Assembly (NCBI GenBank): GCA_030431455.1
Contig: JAUIJE010000003.1
Span: 196,360-260,359 of the forward strand
Length of the DNA: 64,000 bases
Reading direction: 5' to 3'
Source of the DNA: a bacterium
GTDB lineage: Bacteria; Myxococcota; UBA727; JAUIJE01
How positions within the stretch are numbered: position 1 is the first letter of the stretch; each line of letters begins with the position of its first letter. Shown here piece by piece: positions 32,566-41,038 of this stretch. A model generated the notes under the pieces. The model did not search any database and was not told the DNA's origin. It saw nothing but the letters and a program-made list of their open reading frames with translations. Position numbers and translations under genes: made by a program.

Positions 32566-33341
32566 TGGCCGGCGTCGTCGAGCGCCCGCACAAACGTGAC
32601 CCGGGTGAACAGCTGCTGGACGTCCTCGAACAAACGCTCGCGTTGCGCTCCGGTGCGCACCTGGTCGAGCGACACCGGCAGCGCATACACCGCTCCCGCG
32701 AGCACGCCCCCGACGAGCAGGGCCTCGATCAACCGCCCCACCCGCCCCCGCTTGTGGGCGCGCACCTCCGCGGAGAGATCCGGGCTGACCACCACCGGCC
32801 CCACGAACGCCCCCTTGCGCAGGCGCCCAAACGCCACCACCTGGTCGCCGACGAGCAACGCGGTCTCCTTGAGGACCGTCTCGGTGTTTTCCGGAAACCC
32901 GACCTCGAGCTTGAACCGTTCGCGCAGGCGGCGCTCGGCCCCGGCCTCGGCCACGGCAAGAATGCAGCGACGTTGGTCGAGGTCTTTGACCTCGGCCTGG
33001 TCCTCGTCGATGGTGACGCCCCCGGTGCCGTCCGAGAGGGTGATCGCGCCGCGCGTCTCTGCCGCGGCCAGGCGCCGCCGCCCCCGCACGGCCCAGAAGT
33101 TCATCCAGGGGGTGCCGCGCCCGTTGAGCACAGACTGGTCACACCCGTCGTCGGCCACCACCCGCCCGCTCACCGACGCCCGGCCTCTGTGCTCGGCGCA
33201 GGCGGACATGCGGATGCGCGGGGCCGGCCCCCGCGCCACGTAGACGATGCCGCGCACAATCATGAACAGCGTGATCAACCCCACCAGGCCGCACGCGGCC
33301 CACGACAACGGGACCGGCAGGCAGGACAGGTCAATAGCCAC
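32541..33341 (-). CDS. Membrane protein with GIDE/BAM-like domain
   Basis: 266 residues from a GTG overlapping the GH13 gene end by 11 bases. It has an N-terminal membrane helix (~12-32), a soluble middle and a second helix (~218-238, IEALLVGGVLAGAVYALPV). The middle shows the pattern of the 'beside-a-membrane' domain of mitochondrial MUL1/GIDE: GRVVADDGCDQSVLNG, ITLSDGTGGVTIDEDQAEV and ETALLVGDQVVAFGRLRKG. No RING finger is present, as in bacterial members. The domain is thought to act in ligand sensing or membrane assembly; the job here is unknown. Located between GH13-like and gluQ genes. Confidence 0.72.
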   Translation of the reverse strand: MAIDLSCLPVPLSWAACGLVGLITLFMIVRGIVYVARGPAPRIRMSACAEHRGRASVSGRVVADDGCDQSVLNGRGTPWMNFWAVRGRRRLAAAETRGAITLSDGTGGVTIDEDQAEVKDLDQRRCILAVAEAGAERRLRERFKLEVGFPENTETVLKETALLVGDQVVAFGRLRKGAFVGPVVVSPDLSAEVRAHKRGRVGRLIEALLVGGVLAGAVYALPVSLDQVRTGAQRERLFEDVQQLFTRVTFVRALDDAGQCLRQGAR

Positions 33342-34713
33342 GGAAGAACCTGGCCCCGGCCGCGTCGTTCTCGTCGGGCACGAGGATGCGCGCGTCCTGG
33401 CCCAGCACCTCGAGGGTGATCGACCCCGCGCGCACGCTCGCCCCCGGTCCGCTCAAGGCGTCGCGCAGCTTGAGCCCGTCGGGGAGGTCACACACCGGGG
33501 CGAACAGCTGGCGCACCCGGGTCTGGGCCGCGCGGTTGACGACGACCAGCACGGTCTCGCGGGGGTCGGCGGTCATGCGCGCGAAGGCCACGATCTCGTC
33601 TTCGCCCTCGGGGGTCAGGTCCACAAAATCCCCGTGGCGCAACGCGGGCAACGTTTTGCGCAACACCCCGAGGTCGGTGTACCAGTCGAACAACGCCGCG
33701 TCCCACCGGGTGCGGTCCCAGGTCATGTCCACAAACCGCGCGCCCCGACGAGGACGGTAAAGCCCGACCTCGTCGCCGTACAAGATGTGCGCGGCCCCCG
33801 GCAGGGTGTAGCTGAGCAACACCGCGAGGCGGTTTTTGCGTTCGTCGCCGAGCAGGGCCCGGGCCCGGCGGGTGTCGTGGCCGCTCAGGAGGTTCCACCC
33901 GCGCTGCCAGGCCGGGCCGTAGGACTTGCGCAGGTCGCGCAGCACCCGGCTCAGCTGCCGCGCGGGCACCTTGTTGCGCAGGTAGGCGATGATGCCCTCG
34001 CGCTGGTAGTGGTTGACCACCCCGTCGAGCAAGCCATCGCGCACGTAGCGATCCGCGAACCCTTTGATGTCCCCGATGAGGGTGTGCGCGCCCTCGACGT
34101 TGAGGATGCCCCGGCGACACTCGCGCAGGATGGAATAGCCGACCTGCTCGGCGCGCAGGATGCGCCACCCCCGGGCCCCGGCGTAGAGCCAATGAAACAG
34201 CACGGAGTGTTCGGACGTGAACAACCGGCGGCGCACCTCGGGATTTTTGAGGTTGAGCTCGGGCGCGTCGGGGTCGCCCCCCCGGGCGGCGTAGCCGTGC
34301 TCCTCTTGCTTGTCGAAGGAGAAGAACGACCGGGTGCGGCGCTCGGGGGTGAACTGCTCCTCCCCCGACGTGTGGGTCTTGGCGGTGACAAACCAGGGGT
34401 GGTCTTTGCTCACGTGGTCGAACGCGCCCATGAGGATCACGCTCATCCCGCGCTCCTCGGCCGCTTGGCACAGTTGGGTAAAGTCCTCGAGGGTGCCGAG
34501 GGCGGGGTCGACCTGCCGGTAGTCGATGGCGTGTAGACGCAGCTCGTCCGACGAGGGGAACACCGGGGTCAAGCTGATGCCCTCGACCCCGAGGCGCTCG
34601 AGATGGTCCAGCCGTTCGCGGATGGCGCGCAACGGCGCGATGTCCGACTCGGGATCGAACCGGTCGGGCACGATCTCGTACAGGATGGTCGGGCTCGGGA
34701 TGGTGCGCGACAT
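33331..34713 (-). CDS. GH13 alpha-amylase-fold protein, probably catalytically dead
   Basis: 460 residues from an ATG with GAAGGGG upstream. The (beta/alpha)8 landmarks of family GH13 are readable: LYEIVPDRFDP, GVEGISLTPVFPSS, MGAFDHVSKDHPWF (region I), GARGWRILRAEQ (region II), LIGDIKGF (region III), LLSGHDTRR (region IV), LPGAAHILYGDEVGL. In region II the nucleophile Asp is replaced by Leu186, preceded by Arg in place of Asp in the DG pair; in region III the acid/base Glu is Asp215; only the third Asp (Asp280) remains. No signal peptide, so cytosolic. It heads the six-gene minus-strand operon. An inactive binding protein or regulator is likely; a rewired enzyme is the alternative. Confidence 0.85.
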   Translation of the reverse strand: MSRTIPSPTILYEIVPDRFDPESDIAPLRAIRERLDHLERLGVEGISLTPVFPSSDELRLHAIDYRQVDPALGTLEDFTQLCQAAEERGMSVILMGAFDHVSKDHPWFVTAKTHTSGEEQFTPERRTRSFFSFDKQEEHGYAARGGDPDAPELNLKNPEVRRRLFTSEHSVLFHWLYAGARGWRILRAEQVGYSILRECRRGILNVEGAHTLIGDIKGFADRYVRDGLLDGVVNHYQREGIIAYLRNKVPARQLSRVLRDLRKSYGPAWQRGWNLLSGHDTRRARALLGDERKNRLAVLLSYTLPGAAHILYGDEVGLYRPRRGARFVDMTWDRTRWDAALFDWYTDLGVLRKTLPALRHGDFVDLTPEGEDEIVAFARMTADPRETVLVVVNRAAQTRVRQLFAPVCDLPDGLKLRDALSGPGASVRAGSITLEVLGQDARILVPDENDAAGARFFRGY

Positions 34714-34905
34714 GGGCCCCTTCGGAGTAGCTTGAGCGGCACCACGCGCTCAACCGGAAACATCGGGACCAGAGCAGACAGGCAGAGCCAGGAGGGGGAG
34801 GAGGCGCCTTTTTGCCCGTGCTGGAATTGATGTAGCAATCGCCCGGGCCTCGGCCAGGTGATCTTTAACCATTTGATTTTATTTATTTTTTGTCGCTCTT
34901 TGGGT

Positions 34906-34934
34906 TTGACAGCGGCCCGCGCGGGAGCGCAGAT
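34906..34934 (+). promoter_or_regulatory. Possible promoter of the DUF6178-like gene
   Basis: TTGACA at 34906-34911, 17 bases, then GCAGAT at 34929 as a weak -10. An AT-rich tract at 34860-34890 lies upstream, unusual in this GC-rich window and suited to an UP element. The gene starts 20 bases on. Confidence 0.4.
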
Positions 34935-34953
34935 TGGACCCGGGAGGCACGAC

Positions 34954-36018
34954 ATGGACGACAAGCTGCGCCAGCTGGTGGAGGACCCCACCGCGCTCAT
35001 CTCGGGCCGCACCCCCACCGCCTCGGAGCTGGGCCGGGCGATGATGGAGCGCGGCCTCGAGGACAGCGAGATGCTGCTGAGCATCGCCACCGCCGAGCAG
35101 CTCCAGGCGGTGCTCGACGAGGACGTGTGGGAGGCGCCCCGCCCCGGGGAAAGCCCGGTGTTCAACCCGGCGCGTTTTGCCCAATGGATCGAGGTGCTGG
35201 CCGAGCTCGGCCCCGACGAGGCCGCGGAGAAACTCGCGGGCATGGACGAAGAGACCGTGGCGTTTGGCTTGTCACAGATTGCCCAGGTGTTCGACCTGCA
35301 CCAGGTGGCGCTGGCGGGCTGGGCCGCGTTTTTGGACGCGGACCTCGACGACGTGCTCGCCGAATCCGCCAGCCTCGAGCTCGGGCGCTGGGTGATCATC
35401 TCCCGGGGCTACGACGGCTGGACCGAGCTGTGCGACGTGCTGCTGTCGCTGTTCACCGACCACGACGCGCTGCTCGACCGGCTCCTGTTCCGGGCCGAAG
35501 AGGTCACCAACTCGCGCATCATCGAGACCGAACGCACCGCCCACGGCGCCCTCAGCCTCGCCGACGAGATGGCCGAGGACGCCGCCGCCGCCCGCGACGA
35601 CCGCCGGGCCGCCCAGGGCTTCGTCGCCCCCGCCGACGCGGTCGCGTTCTTGCGCTTGGCCGCGATCGAAGACGTGGGCGACGACGCCATCACCCGCGCG
35701 CACCTCGGCCGCCTCGACGAGCGACCGGCCCGGACCGAAGCCGCGCTCGCCCCCGCCGGGTTCCGCGCCGCGTTCGCCGGCCTGCCCGAGGACCTGCGCG
35801 GGCCGCGCCAACGCGAACTGGCCTTCCTCGCCAACATCCTGGTCTCGGCCGGCGCCGACGGCCAGGCGATCACCGCCCAGGACGCGGCCCGGCTCGCCTT
35901 CGAGGTGTGCGGGCTCGGCTTTGACCGAGGCGGCGGGGACCTCTGCGCGACGAGCCTGGTGCGCTTTTTTGGCCGGGGCTGGCGCGACCGCAAAGGGGCC
36001 CTGCCCCCCGCTCAGTGA
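34954..36018 (+). CDS. DUF6178-like protein
   Basis: 354 residues from ATG 34954, chosen for the GGGAGG seven bases before; the frame's earlier ATG at 34858 lies upstream of the apparent promoter. It is an almost entirely helical, acidic protein (LVEDPTALISGRTPTASEL; LAELGPDEAAEKLAGMDEETVAF; LFRAEEVTNSRIIETERT; GFDRGGGDL near the end). The pattern matches deltaproteobacterial proteins grouped as DUF6178, of unknown function. No signal or membrane segment. It overlaps the convergent hemW by seven bases. Confidence 0.65.
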   Translation: MDDKLRQLVEDPTALISGRTPTASELGRAMMERGLEDSEMLLSIATAEQLQAVLDEDVWEAPRPGESPVFNPARFAQWIEVLAELGPDEAAEKLAGMDEETVAFGLSQIAQVFDLHQVALAGWAAFLDADLDDVLAESASLELGRWVIISRGYDGWTELCDVLLSLFTDHDALLDRLLFRAEEVTNSRIIETERTAHGALSLADEMAEDAAAARDDRRAAQGFVAPADAVAFLRLAAIEDVGDDAITRAHLGRLDERPARTEAALAPAGFRAAFAGLPEDLRGPRQRELAFLANILVSAGADGQAITAQDAARLAFEVCGLGFDRGGGDLCATSLVRFFGRGWRDRKGALPPAQ

Positions 36019-37148
36019 TCGACGTCGACCGACAAGACCGCGCGGGCCACCCCATCGGCGAACAACACCCCGGTCTCGCTCAAGCGGTACCGCCCCCCGT
36101 CGTCGCGGGTGAGATGCCGGCCGACCAAGCCGTCGAGCACCGCCCGCACCGGCGCGAGCCAACCGGTGCGGTGCCGGGCCGCGAGCTGCTCGAGGTCGAT
36201 GCCCGCGCCCACGTCGCGCAGGCCAAACGCCACCGCCTCGACAAAGGCCTCGTCGGGGCCGAGCACCTCGGTCTCGTGGGTGTCGGGCGCGTCGCGGTAG
36301 GTGGCCCACGACCGGACGTTCTGCCGGCGGACCGCGCCCCCGTCGTCGGTGTAGCGCAGGCTGTGCGCGGCGGGACCGAGTCCCACATACGCGCCCTTCG
36401 ACCAGTACACCCGGTTGTGGCGGCTCTCCTGCCCGGGCCGGGCGAAGCTCGAGACCTCGTACTGGGCGAGGCCCCGGGCCGCGCAGGCCGCGCGCACCGC
36501 CTCGTACGCGTCCGCTTGGGCGTCGTCGTCGACGTCGGGCACCTGCCCGCGCGCGACCCGCCGGGCCAGCGCGGTGCCGGGCTCGACGGTGAGCATGTAG
36601 GCGCTGATGTGCCCGGCCCCGGCGTCGACCGCCCGGGCCACGTCGGCCGGCGCCCGGGCCGGCGCGTCGCCGGGCACCCCCGTGATCACGTCGACGCTGA
36701 CCGCGAACCGGGCCGACAGGGTGCGCACCGCGTCCTCGGCCGCGGCCCCGCGGTGGGCGCGGCCGAGCCGTCGGAGGGTGGCCTCGTCGAAGCTCTGCAC
36801 CCCCAGGCTCACCCGGGTCACCCCCGCGCGGGCCCACGCCTCGACGAGACCGGGGGTGATGTCCTCGGGGTTGGCCTCGAGGCTGATCTCGGCCCCGGCC
36901 CGGACCTCGGCCCCCGCGCGCACCGCGCCGAACACCGCGCCCACCCCCGCCTCGTCGAGCGCGCTCGGGGTCCCGCCCCCGAGGTACACGGTGTCAAACG
37001 GCAGCCGATCCGCCGCGTCCCGCCCCGCGAGCTCCCGGGACAGGGCGTCGGCGAAGTCGGGCGCGCTTTTGCCCACCTCGAAATAGAAGTCGCAGTACGG
37101 ACAGCGCCGGCGACACCAGGGCACGTGGATGTACAACCCGCGGGGCAC
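36012..37148 (-). CDS. hemW: Radical SAM heme chaperone HemW
   Basis: 378 residues from a GTG at 37148 giving MPRGLYIHVPWCRRRCPYCDF, as in other HemW proteins; a TTG at 37193 is an unlikely longer start. The radical-SAM cluster Cys are C12, C16 and C19. Also visible are LGGGTPS, SLEANPED, SLGVQSFD, YEVSSFARPG and the HemW C-terminal domain (YVGLGPAAHSL). It lacks the extra Cys of HemN, so it is a heme chaperone delivering heme to respiratory proteins rather than coproporphyrinogen dehydrogenase. The start is seven bases after the stop of the isochorismatase-fold gene, indicating an operon. Confidence 0.95.
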   Translation of the reverse strand: MPRGLYIHVPWCRRRCPYCDFYFEVGKSAPDFADALSRELAGRDAADRLPFDTVYLGGGTPSALDEAGVGAVFGAVRAGAEVRAGAEISLEANPEDITPGLVEAWARAGVTRVSLGVQSFDEATLRRLGRAHRGAAAEDAVRTLSARFAVSVDVITGVPGDAPARAPADVARAVDAGAGHISAYMLTVEPGTALARRVARGQVPDVDDDAQADAYEAVRAACAARGLAQYEVSSFARPGQESRHNRVYWSKGAYVGLGPAAHSLRYTDDGGAVRRQNVRSWATYRDAPDTHETEVLGPDEAFVEAVAFGLRDVGAGIDLEQLAARHRTGWLAPVRAVLDGLVGRHLTRDDGGRYRLSETGVLFADGVARAVLSVDVDH

Positions 37149-37155
37149 GTCGGGC

Positions 37156-37641
37156 TCAGGCCTCGGCCGCGGCCTCGGCCGCCCAGCGCTCAAACATCAG
37201 CGACAGCGCGAACGCCTTGGCCGCGGCCTCGTCGTGCACACACGGCTCGGGCACGCTCAAGCCAAAGCCGTGGGCGAGCGCGTCGCCGGCGGACAGCAAG
37301 ATCGCTTGGGCCGCGCCGGTGCCGACGAGGGTCACGCGTTTTACGCCCAGCGACCGCAGGGTCTTTTCCAGATCTGTCCCGAAAAAAATGTTGGCCTGGG
37401 GGTGTTCGATCACCGTCTCGCCCACGCGGGGGTGCAGGGCCTCGACGACGGTCTCGCCGGGCGGGACGCAGAAGATCACCGGCCGGCCGTCGACCCGGAA
37501 ATAGTCGAGCTCACCCTGGATAAACGGGATGATCGAGGCCGCGCCGTCGTCGGGGGAAACCTCTTGGCCCCCTGGCCCGTATACACACCGAGGGGTCATG
37601 TCGACGATGAGCAGCGCCCGTTTGCCGTTTTTTTCACCCAC
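37156..37641 (-). CDS. Isochorismatase-fold protein with catalytic residues lost
   Basis: 161 residues from a GTG with GGGGAG six bases before. The fold is that of cysteine hydrolases: KRALLIVDMTPRCVYGPGG (D14 in place), GRPVIFCVPP, IFFGTDLEKTLRSLGVKRVTLVG, DALAHGFGLSVPEPCV. But the Lys of the triad is His80 (VIEHPQ) and the nucleophile Cys of the 'GvaTd-C-V' turn is Ala113 (GTGAAQAILLSA). So it is probably not a nicotinamidase or isochorismatase; it may bind a ligand or act as a partner of HemW, whose gene follows within seven bases. It is divergent from the RpoH-like sigma gene. Confidence 0.8.
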   Translation of the reverse strand: MGEKNGKRALLIVDMTPRCVYGPGGQEVSPDDGAASIIPFIQGELDYFRVDGRPVIFCVPPGETVVEALHPRVGETVIEHPQANIFFGTDLEKTLRSLGVKRVTLVGTGAAQAILLSAGDALAHGFGLSVPEPCVHDEAAAKAFALSLMFERWAAEAAAEA

Positions 37642-37792
37642 GGAATCTCCCCGGGAATGGCCGCCTGCGCTCGACGGTTTGACTTGGTGGTCGTTTTCGC
37701 CGCCCCCTCGGGCAGCGTCAAGCCGCACGCCAGGTCCTGAATCCTTTTTCGGTCTCAGGCATCCATTGAAGTGAGAGGGCAGGAGGACACCC

Positions 37793-38683
37793 ATGGAACG
37801 CAACATCACGATGCACCCGCTCACGGTGAAGCGGCGTCCGGGTCCCAAGGCGCAGGACACCCCGCTCCCCGCCGAGCAAGACCTTGAAAATGCTGCGAAA
37901 ATTCTTGATCTGATCGAGTCCGGGGAGCTGGCCGCCGACGGCGCGGACGTGGCCCCGTTGACCATCCCGTGCGACGCGCAGGGGCGGCCGCTGCGGCGTT
38001 TGACCCCCGAGGACGAGGCCGAGCTCGCGTTTCGGATCCAGACCTACGGCGACGTCGACGCGCGCAACACGCTGGTGCTGGCCAACCTCGGGTTGGTGCA
38101 CCTGCTGTCCAACCAAATGCGCCGCCAAGGCTTCCGCTACGAGGACATGGTCCAAGAGGGCACGCTCGGGCTGATGCGCGCCACCGAGACGTTTGACCCG
38201 TCGCGCGGGGTGCGGTTTTCGACGTACTGCGTGTACTGGATTCGGGCGAAGCTGCAGCGCTTTCTACAAAAAATTGACAAGGACGACATCCCGTCCGTCG
38301 CCGGCGCGCTGATGGAAGAGGACGACCACGGCCAGCGCCGCCGTCCCCGCGCCCGGGCCCTGAGCCTGGAGCGTCCGGTGGAAGCGGGCGAGGACCGGAC
38401 CTTGGGCGACGTGATCGCCGCCGAAGAGGAAGGCCCCGAGGACGCGACGTTGCGCTTCGAGCGAGAGCAGACCGCACGGCACGTGCTGCGGAGCATCGCC
38501 GACGAGCTGGGCGACGAACGTCTGCACACCATCATCGACGAGCGGCTGTTGAGCGACGACCCGAAGACCCTGGCCGTCATCGGCGAGCAGCTGTCGCTGT
38601 CGCGGGAGGGCGCGCGCCTTTTGGAGAACAAACTGCTCCGAATTGCGCGGCAACGCTTGCAGCCCTTGGCCCCGGCGGCCTGA
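37793..38683 (+). CDS. RpoH-like RNA polymerase sigma factor
   Basis: 296 residues, ATG with AGGAGG seven bases before. Region 2 is clear (~residues 85-150; RNTLVLANLGLVHLLSNQ, YEDMVQEGTLGLMRATETFDP, GVRFSTYCVYWIRAKLQRFLQ). Region 4 at ~245-290 (SDDPKTLAVIGEQLSLSREGARLLENKLLRIAR) is closest to the RpoH/SigB-SigC group of myxobacteria. An N-terminal extension of ~60 residues is variable. A role in heat-shock, stress or development is likely by family. Stand-alone gene, divergent from the isochorismatase-fold gene, 151 bases apart. Confidence 0.92.
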   Translation: MERNITMHPLTVKRRPGPKAQDTPLPAEQDLENAAKILDLIESGELAADGADVAPLTIPCDAQGRPLRRLTPEDEAELAFRIQTYGDVDARNTLVLANLGLVHLLSNQMRRQGFRYEDMVQEGTLGLMRATETFDPSRGVRFSTYCVYWIRAKLQRFLQKIDKDDIPSVAGALMEEDDHGQRRRPRARALSLERPVEAGEDRTLGDVIAAEEEGPEDATLRFEREQTARHVLRSIADELGDERLHTIIDERLLSDDPKTLAVIGEQLSLSREGARLLENKLLRIARQRLQPLAPAA

Positions 38684-38794
38684 CCGGACTAACCTCGCTT
38701 CCAGTCAGCGCTCAAGGTCGCGCCCCTGCCGTTATGTTGACGACGGGGTGCGTTTTCTAGCAACCTGCGGGCCTCGACGTGGGAGATCAATAGC

Positions 38795-41038
38795 GTGTCG
38801 GAGCCGGTCGACCTCGCAGCCTTGGAAATGGCGTTTGCCAAAGAGCCGGCGTCGGACGCGTTTATCCCGCTGTCGACCGCGTACCTCGAGCAGGGTCGCT
38901 TCATGGAAGCGATGGTGGTCTGCAAAAAGGGCATCCGCAGCCAGCCGGACAACATCCAGGGCCGCATCCTCCTCGCGAAGGTGTACGCCGGCCAAGGCAA
39001 AGTGCCCAAGGCCATCGACGAGATTCAAAAGGCGATCGACCAGGACCAGAGCGTGGCCGAGGCCCATTTTGTCCTCGGCCAACTGCACGAACGCGCGGGC
39101 CGCTTCGAGGAGTCCATCGAGGCGTTCAAGGCCGCGCTGGAGCAGGACCGGGATTTCTCCGCGGCCAAAGACGCCCTCGCGGAAAAGGGGGTCGAGGTCG
39201 ATCTCGGCCCCTCCCCCGAGGAGCTTGAGGCCCAACGCCAAGCCGAACAAGCCGCCGCCGAGGCCGCCCGCCAACAAGCCGCGGCCGAAGAGGCCCGGCA
39301 GGTTCAAATGGCATTGTCCCAAAGCGCGGCGTCCGGCCCCGCGGGCGCGGGGCCCGCGCCGACGATGGGCGGCCGCACCGTGAGCCAGCCGGGGTTCGCG
39401 ATTCCCCCGACGACCAGCGGCTCGATGAACCCGGGCGGGGTCGAGGTCAGCCAACCCTACTTCCTGTCCCAGATGGAGACCGCGGCCCCGGGCCGGAGCG
39501 GGGGCAGCCTGTCCCGGCTCGGCTTCACCTTCGGCCTCGGGGTGTTGCTGCTGGTCATCGTCGGCGGGCTCATCTTCGGGCTGCGCGCGCACAAAGCGTC
39601 GCAAGAAGAGATCAAGGTCGTGTGGGACGAGGGCAAGCTGCCGTTCGCCAAGGGCACGACCCGGGGCCTGGAGTTCTCCGCGGAGAAGTACGCCGCGGTT
39701 CTGCGCATCGATGAGGAGCACCCCGAGAGTGCGGCCCGGCGCGCTTATGCATTGACATTGCTGCTGTACGAACGCGGCCGGCGCGATGTCGACGACAAGG
39801 CCAAGGAAGCGTTGGCCGTGGCCGAGAAGGTGGCCAAAAAAGAAGGCCCCACCCGGGCGGCCCAGGTCTACCGCAAGCTCTACGAGGGCCAGATCGACGA
39901 GGCCATCGCCGACGTGGCCAAGGTCGACGCCGAAACCGGCTCGGCCCGGTTGTTGTCGGCCAAGGTCCAAGCCCTGATCCGCGGCGGCAAGGTCGGCGAG
40001 ATCGCGCCCTACCTCGCGGTGCTTGAAAAAGCCGACAACCCCACCATCCTCGCCCAGGTCGGGCACGCCTACCGCCGCATCGGGGAATACGACAAGGCCC
40101 GCGCCGCCCTCGACGGCGCCCTCCGCCTCGAAGCCGACCACGACCCGGCCCGGGCCGAGCGCGCGCTGCTGATTCTCGAGACCAAAGACCTCGCCAACCT
40201 CAACGTCGCCTACGGCGACGTCAGCCACCTCATCGACCTCGGCAAGACCAACGTGGGCACCACCCAACGGGGGTACGCCATTCTCGGCCGCGCCGAGGTC
40301 GAACGCCTGGCCAACAAAGAGGACGAGGCGAGCCGCGACTTCGAGACCGCGGCCAAGGAGCTCTTCAAAGACCCGCAGGTCATGTACTTCAACGCCCGTT
40401 GGCTCGCCCAAAAAGGGGCCGACGACAAAGTCCTCGAAGCCCTCGACAAAGCCACCAACATCGACCCCTACCGGGTGTCGTTGTGGGAGGCGTACATCGA
40501 GGAGCTCATCGATCAGAAGAAGTACGACGACGCCGATACCGCGCTGCAGAAAGCCCAGGCGATCTTCCCCGACCACGTGCAGCTGCTGCACGGCGAAGTG
40601 CAGTTCATCGCCAAGAAGAAGGGGCTCAAGGCCGCGGAGAAACACCTCCGCGACCGGCTGGCCAAGGACGACCAACCCGAGGTCCACCGCGAGCTCGCCG
40701 ACGTGCTGTACGACAAGGGCGAGTTCGACGAGGCGATCAAGGTGCTGCAGGACGCGGCCGAAAAAGCCAAGTCCGCGTCGAAGCTGACCAAGGCCTCGAT
40801 CTACACCATGACCGGCAAGGTCCACGCCCGGACCAAGGACTACGACGCGGCCATCGAGGTGTTGAAAAAGTCCATCGAGGTCTCGCCGTCCTACGCCCCC
40901 GCCTACTACTGGCTTGGCTATGCCCTGAAGTCCAACGACAACGACGCGGCGGCCAAAGAAGCGTTCAACCAAGCCGCCAAGCTCGACCCCTCCAGCCGGA
41001 TGGGCAAGCGGGCGCGCAAGTTTGCCGACAAAATCTGA
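38795..41038 (+). CDS. TPR-repeat membrane protein
   Basis: 747 residues from a GTG with GGGAG nine bases before. N-terminal TPRs (~15-130: AFIPLSTAYLEQGRFMEAM, VAEAHFVLGQLHERAGRFEESIEAFKAAL), an Ala/Gln-rich charged coil (~145-175), a membrane helix (~243-264, FTFGLGVLLLVIVGGLIFGL), then a long superhelix of about 12 TPRs ending near the stop (YAPAYYWLGYALKSNDNDAAAKEAF). With a single helix, the N-terminal TPRs are cytosolic and the long C-terminal solenoid periplasmic. A scaffold role in envelope assembly or motility-type complexes is plausible; no catalytic domain. Confidence 0.88.
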   Translation: MSEPVDLAALEMAFAKEPASDAFIPLSTAYLEQGRFMEAMVVCKKGIRSQPDNIQGRILLAKVYAGQGKVPKAIDEIQKAIDQDQSVAEAHFVLGQLHERAGRFEESIEAFKAALEQDRDFSAAKDALAEKGVEVDLGPSPEELEAQRQAEQAAAEAARQQAAAEEARQVQMALSQSAASGPAGAGPAPTMGGRTVSQPGFAIPPTTSGSMNPGGVEVSQPYFLSQMETAAPGRSGGSLSRLGFTFGLGVLLLVIVGGLIFGLRAHKASQEEIKVVWDEGKLPFAKGTTRGLEFSAEKYAAVLRIDEEHPESAARRAYALTLLLYERGRRDVDDKAKEALAVAEKVAKKEGPTRAAQVYRKLYEGQIDEAIADVAKVDAETGSARLLSAKVQALIRGGKVGEIAPYLAVLEKADNPTILAQVGHAYRRIGEYDKARAALDGALRLEADHDPARAERALLILETKDLANLNVAYGDVSHLIDLGKTNVGTTQRGYAILGRAEVERLANKEDEASRDFETAAKELFKDPQVMYFNARWLAQKGADDKVLEALDKATNIDPYRVSLWEAYIEELIDQKKYDDADTALQKAQAIFPDHVQLLHGEVQFIAKKKGLKAAEKHLRDRLAKDDQPEVHRELADVLYDKGEFDEAIKVLQDAAEKAKSASKLTKASIYTMTGKVHARTKDYDAAIEVLKKSIEVSPSYAPAYYWLGYALKSNDNDAAAKEAFNQAAKLDPSSRMGKRARKFADKI

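Noticed and set aside
29584-33243. A 1219-codon open frame on the plus strand
   Set aside because: Opposite-strand shadow of ligA, gluQ and the GIDE-like gene, all of which have recognisable motifs on the minus strand.
36012-37193. HemN (coproporphyrinogen III dehydrogenase)
   Set aside because: The motif is CRRRCPYCDF without the extra Cys and the C-terminal domain is of HemW type.
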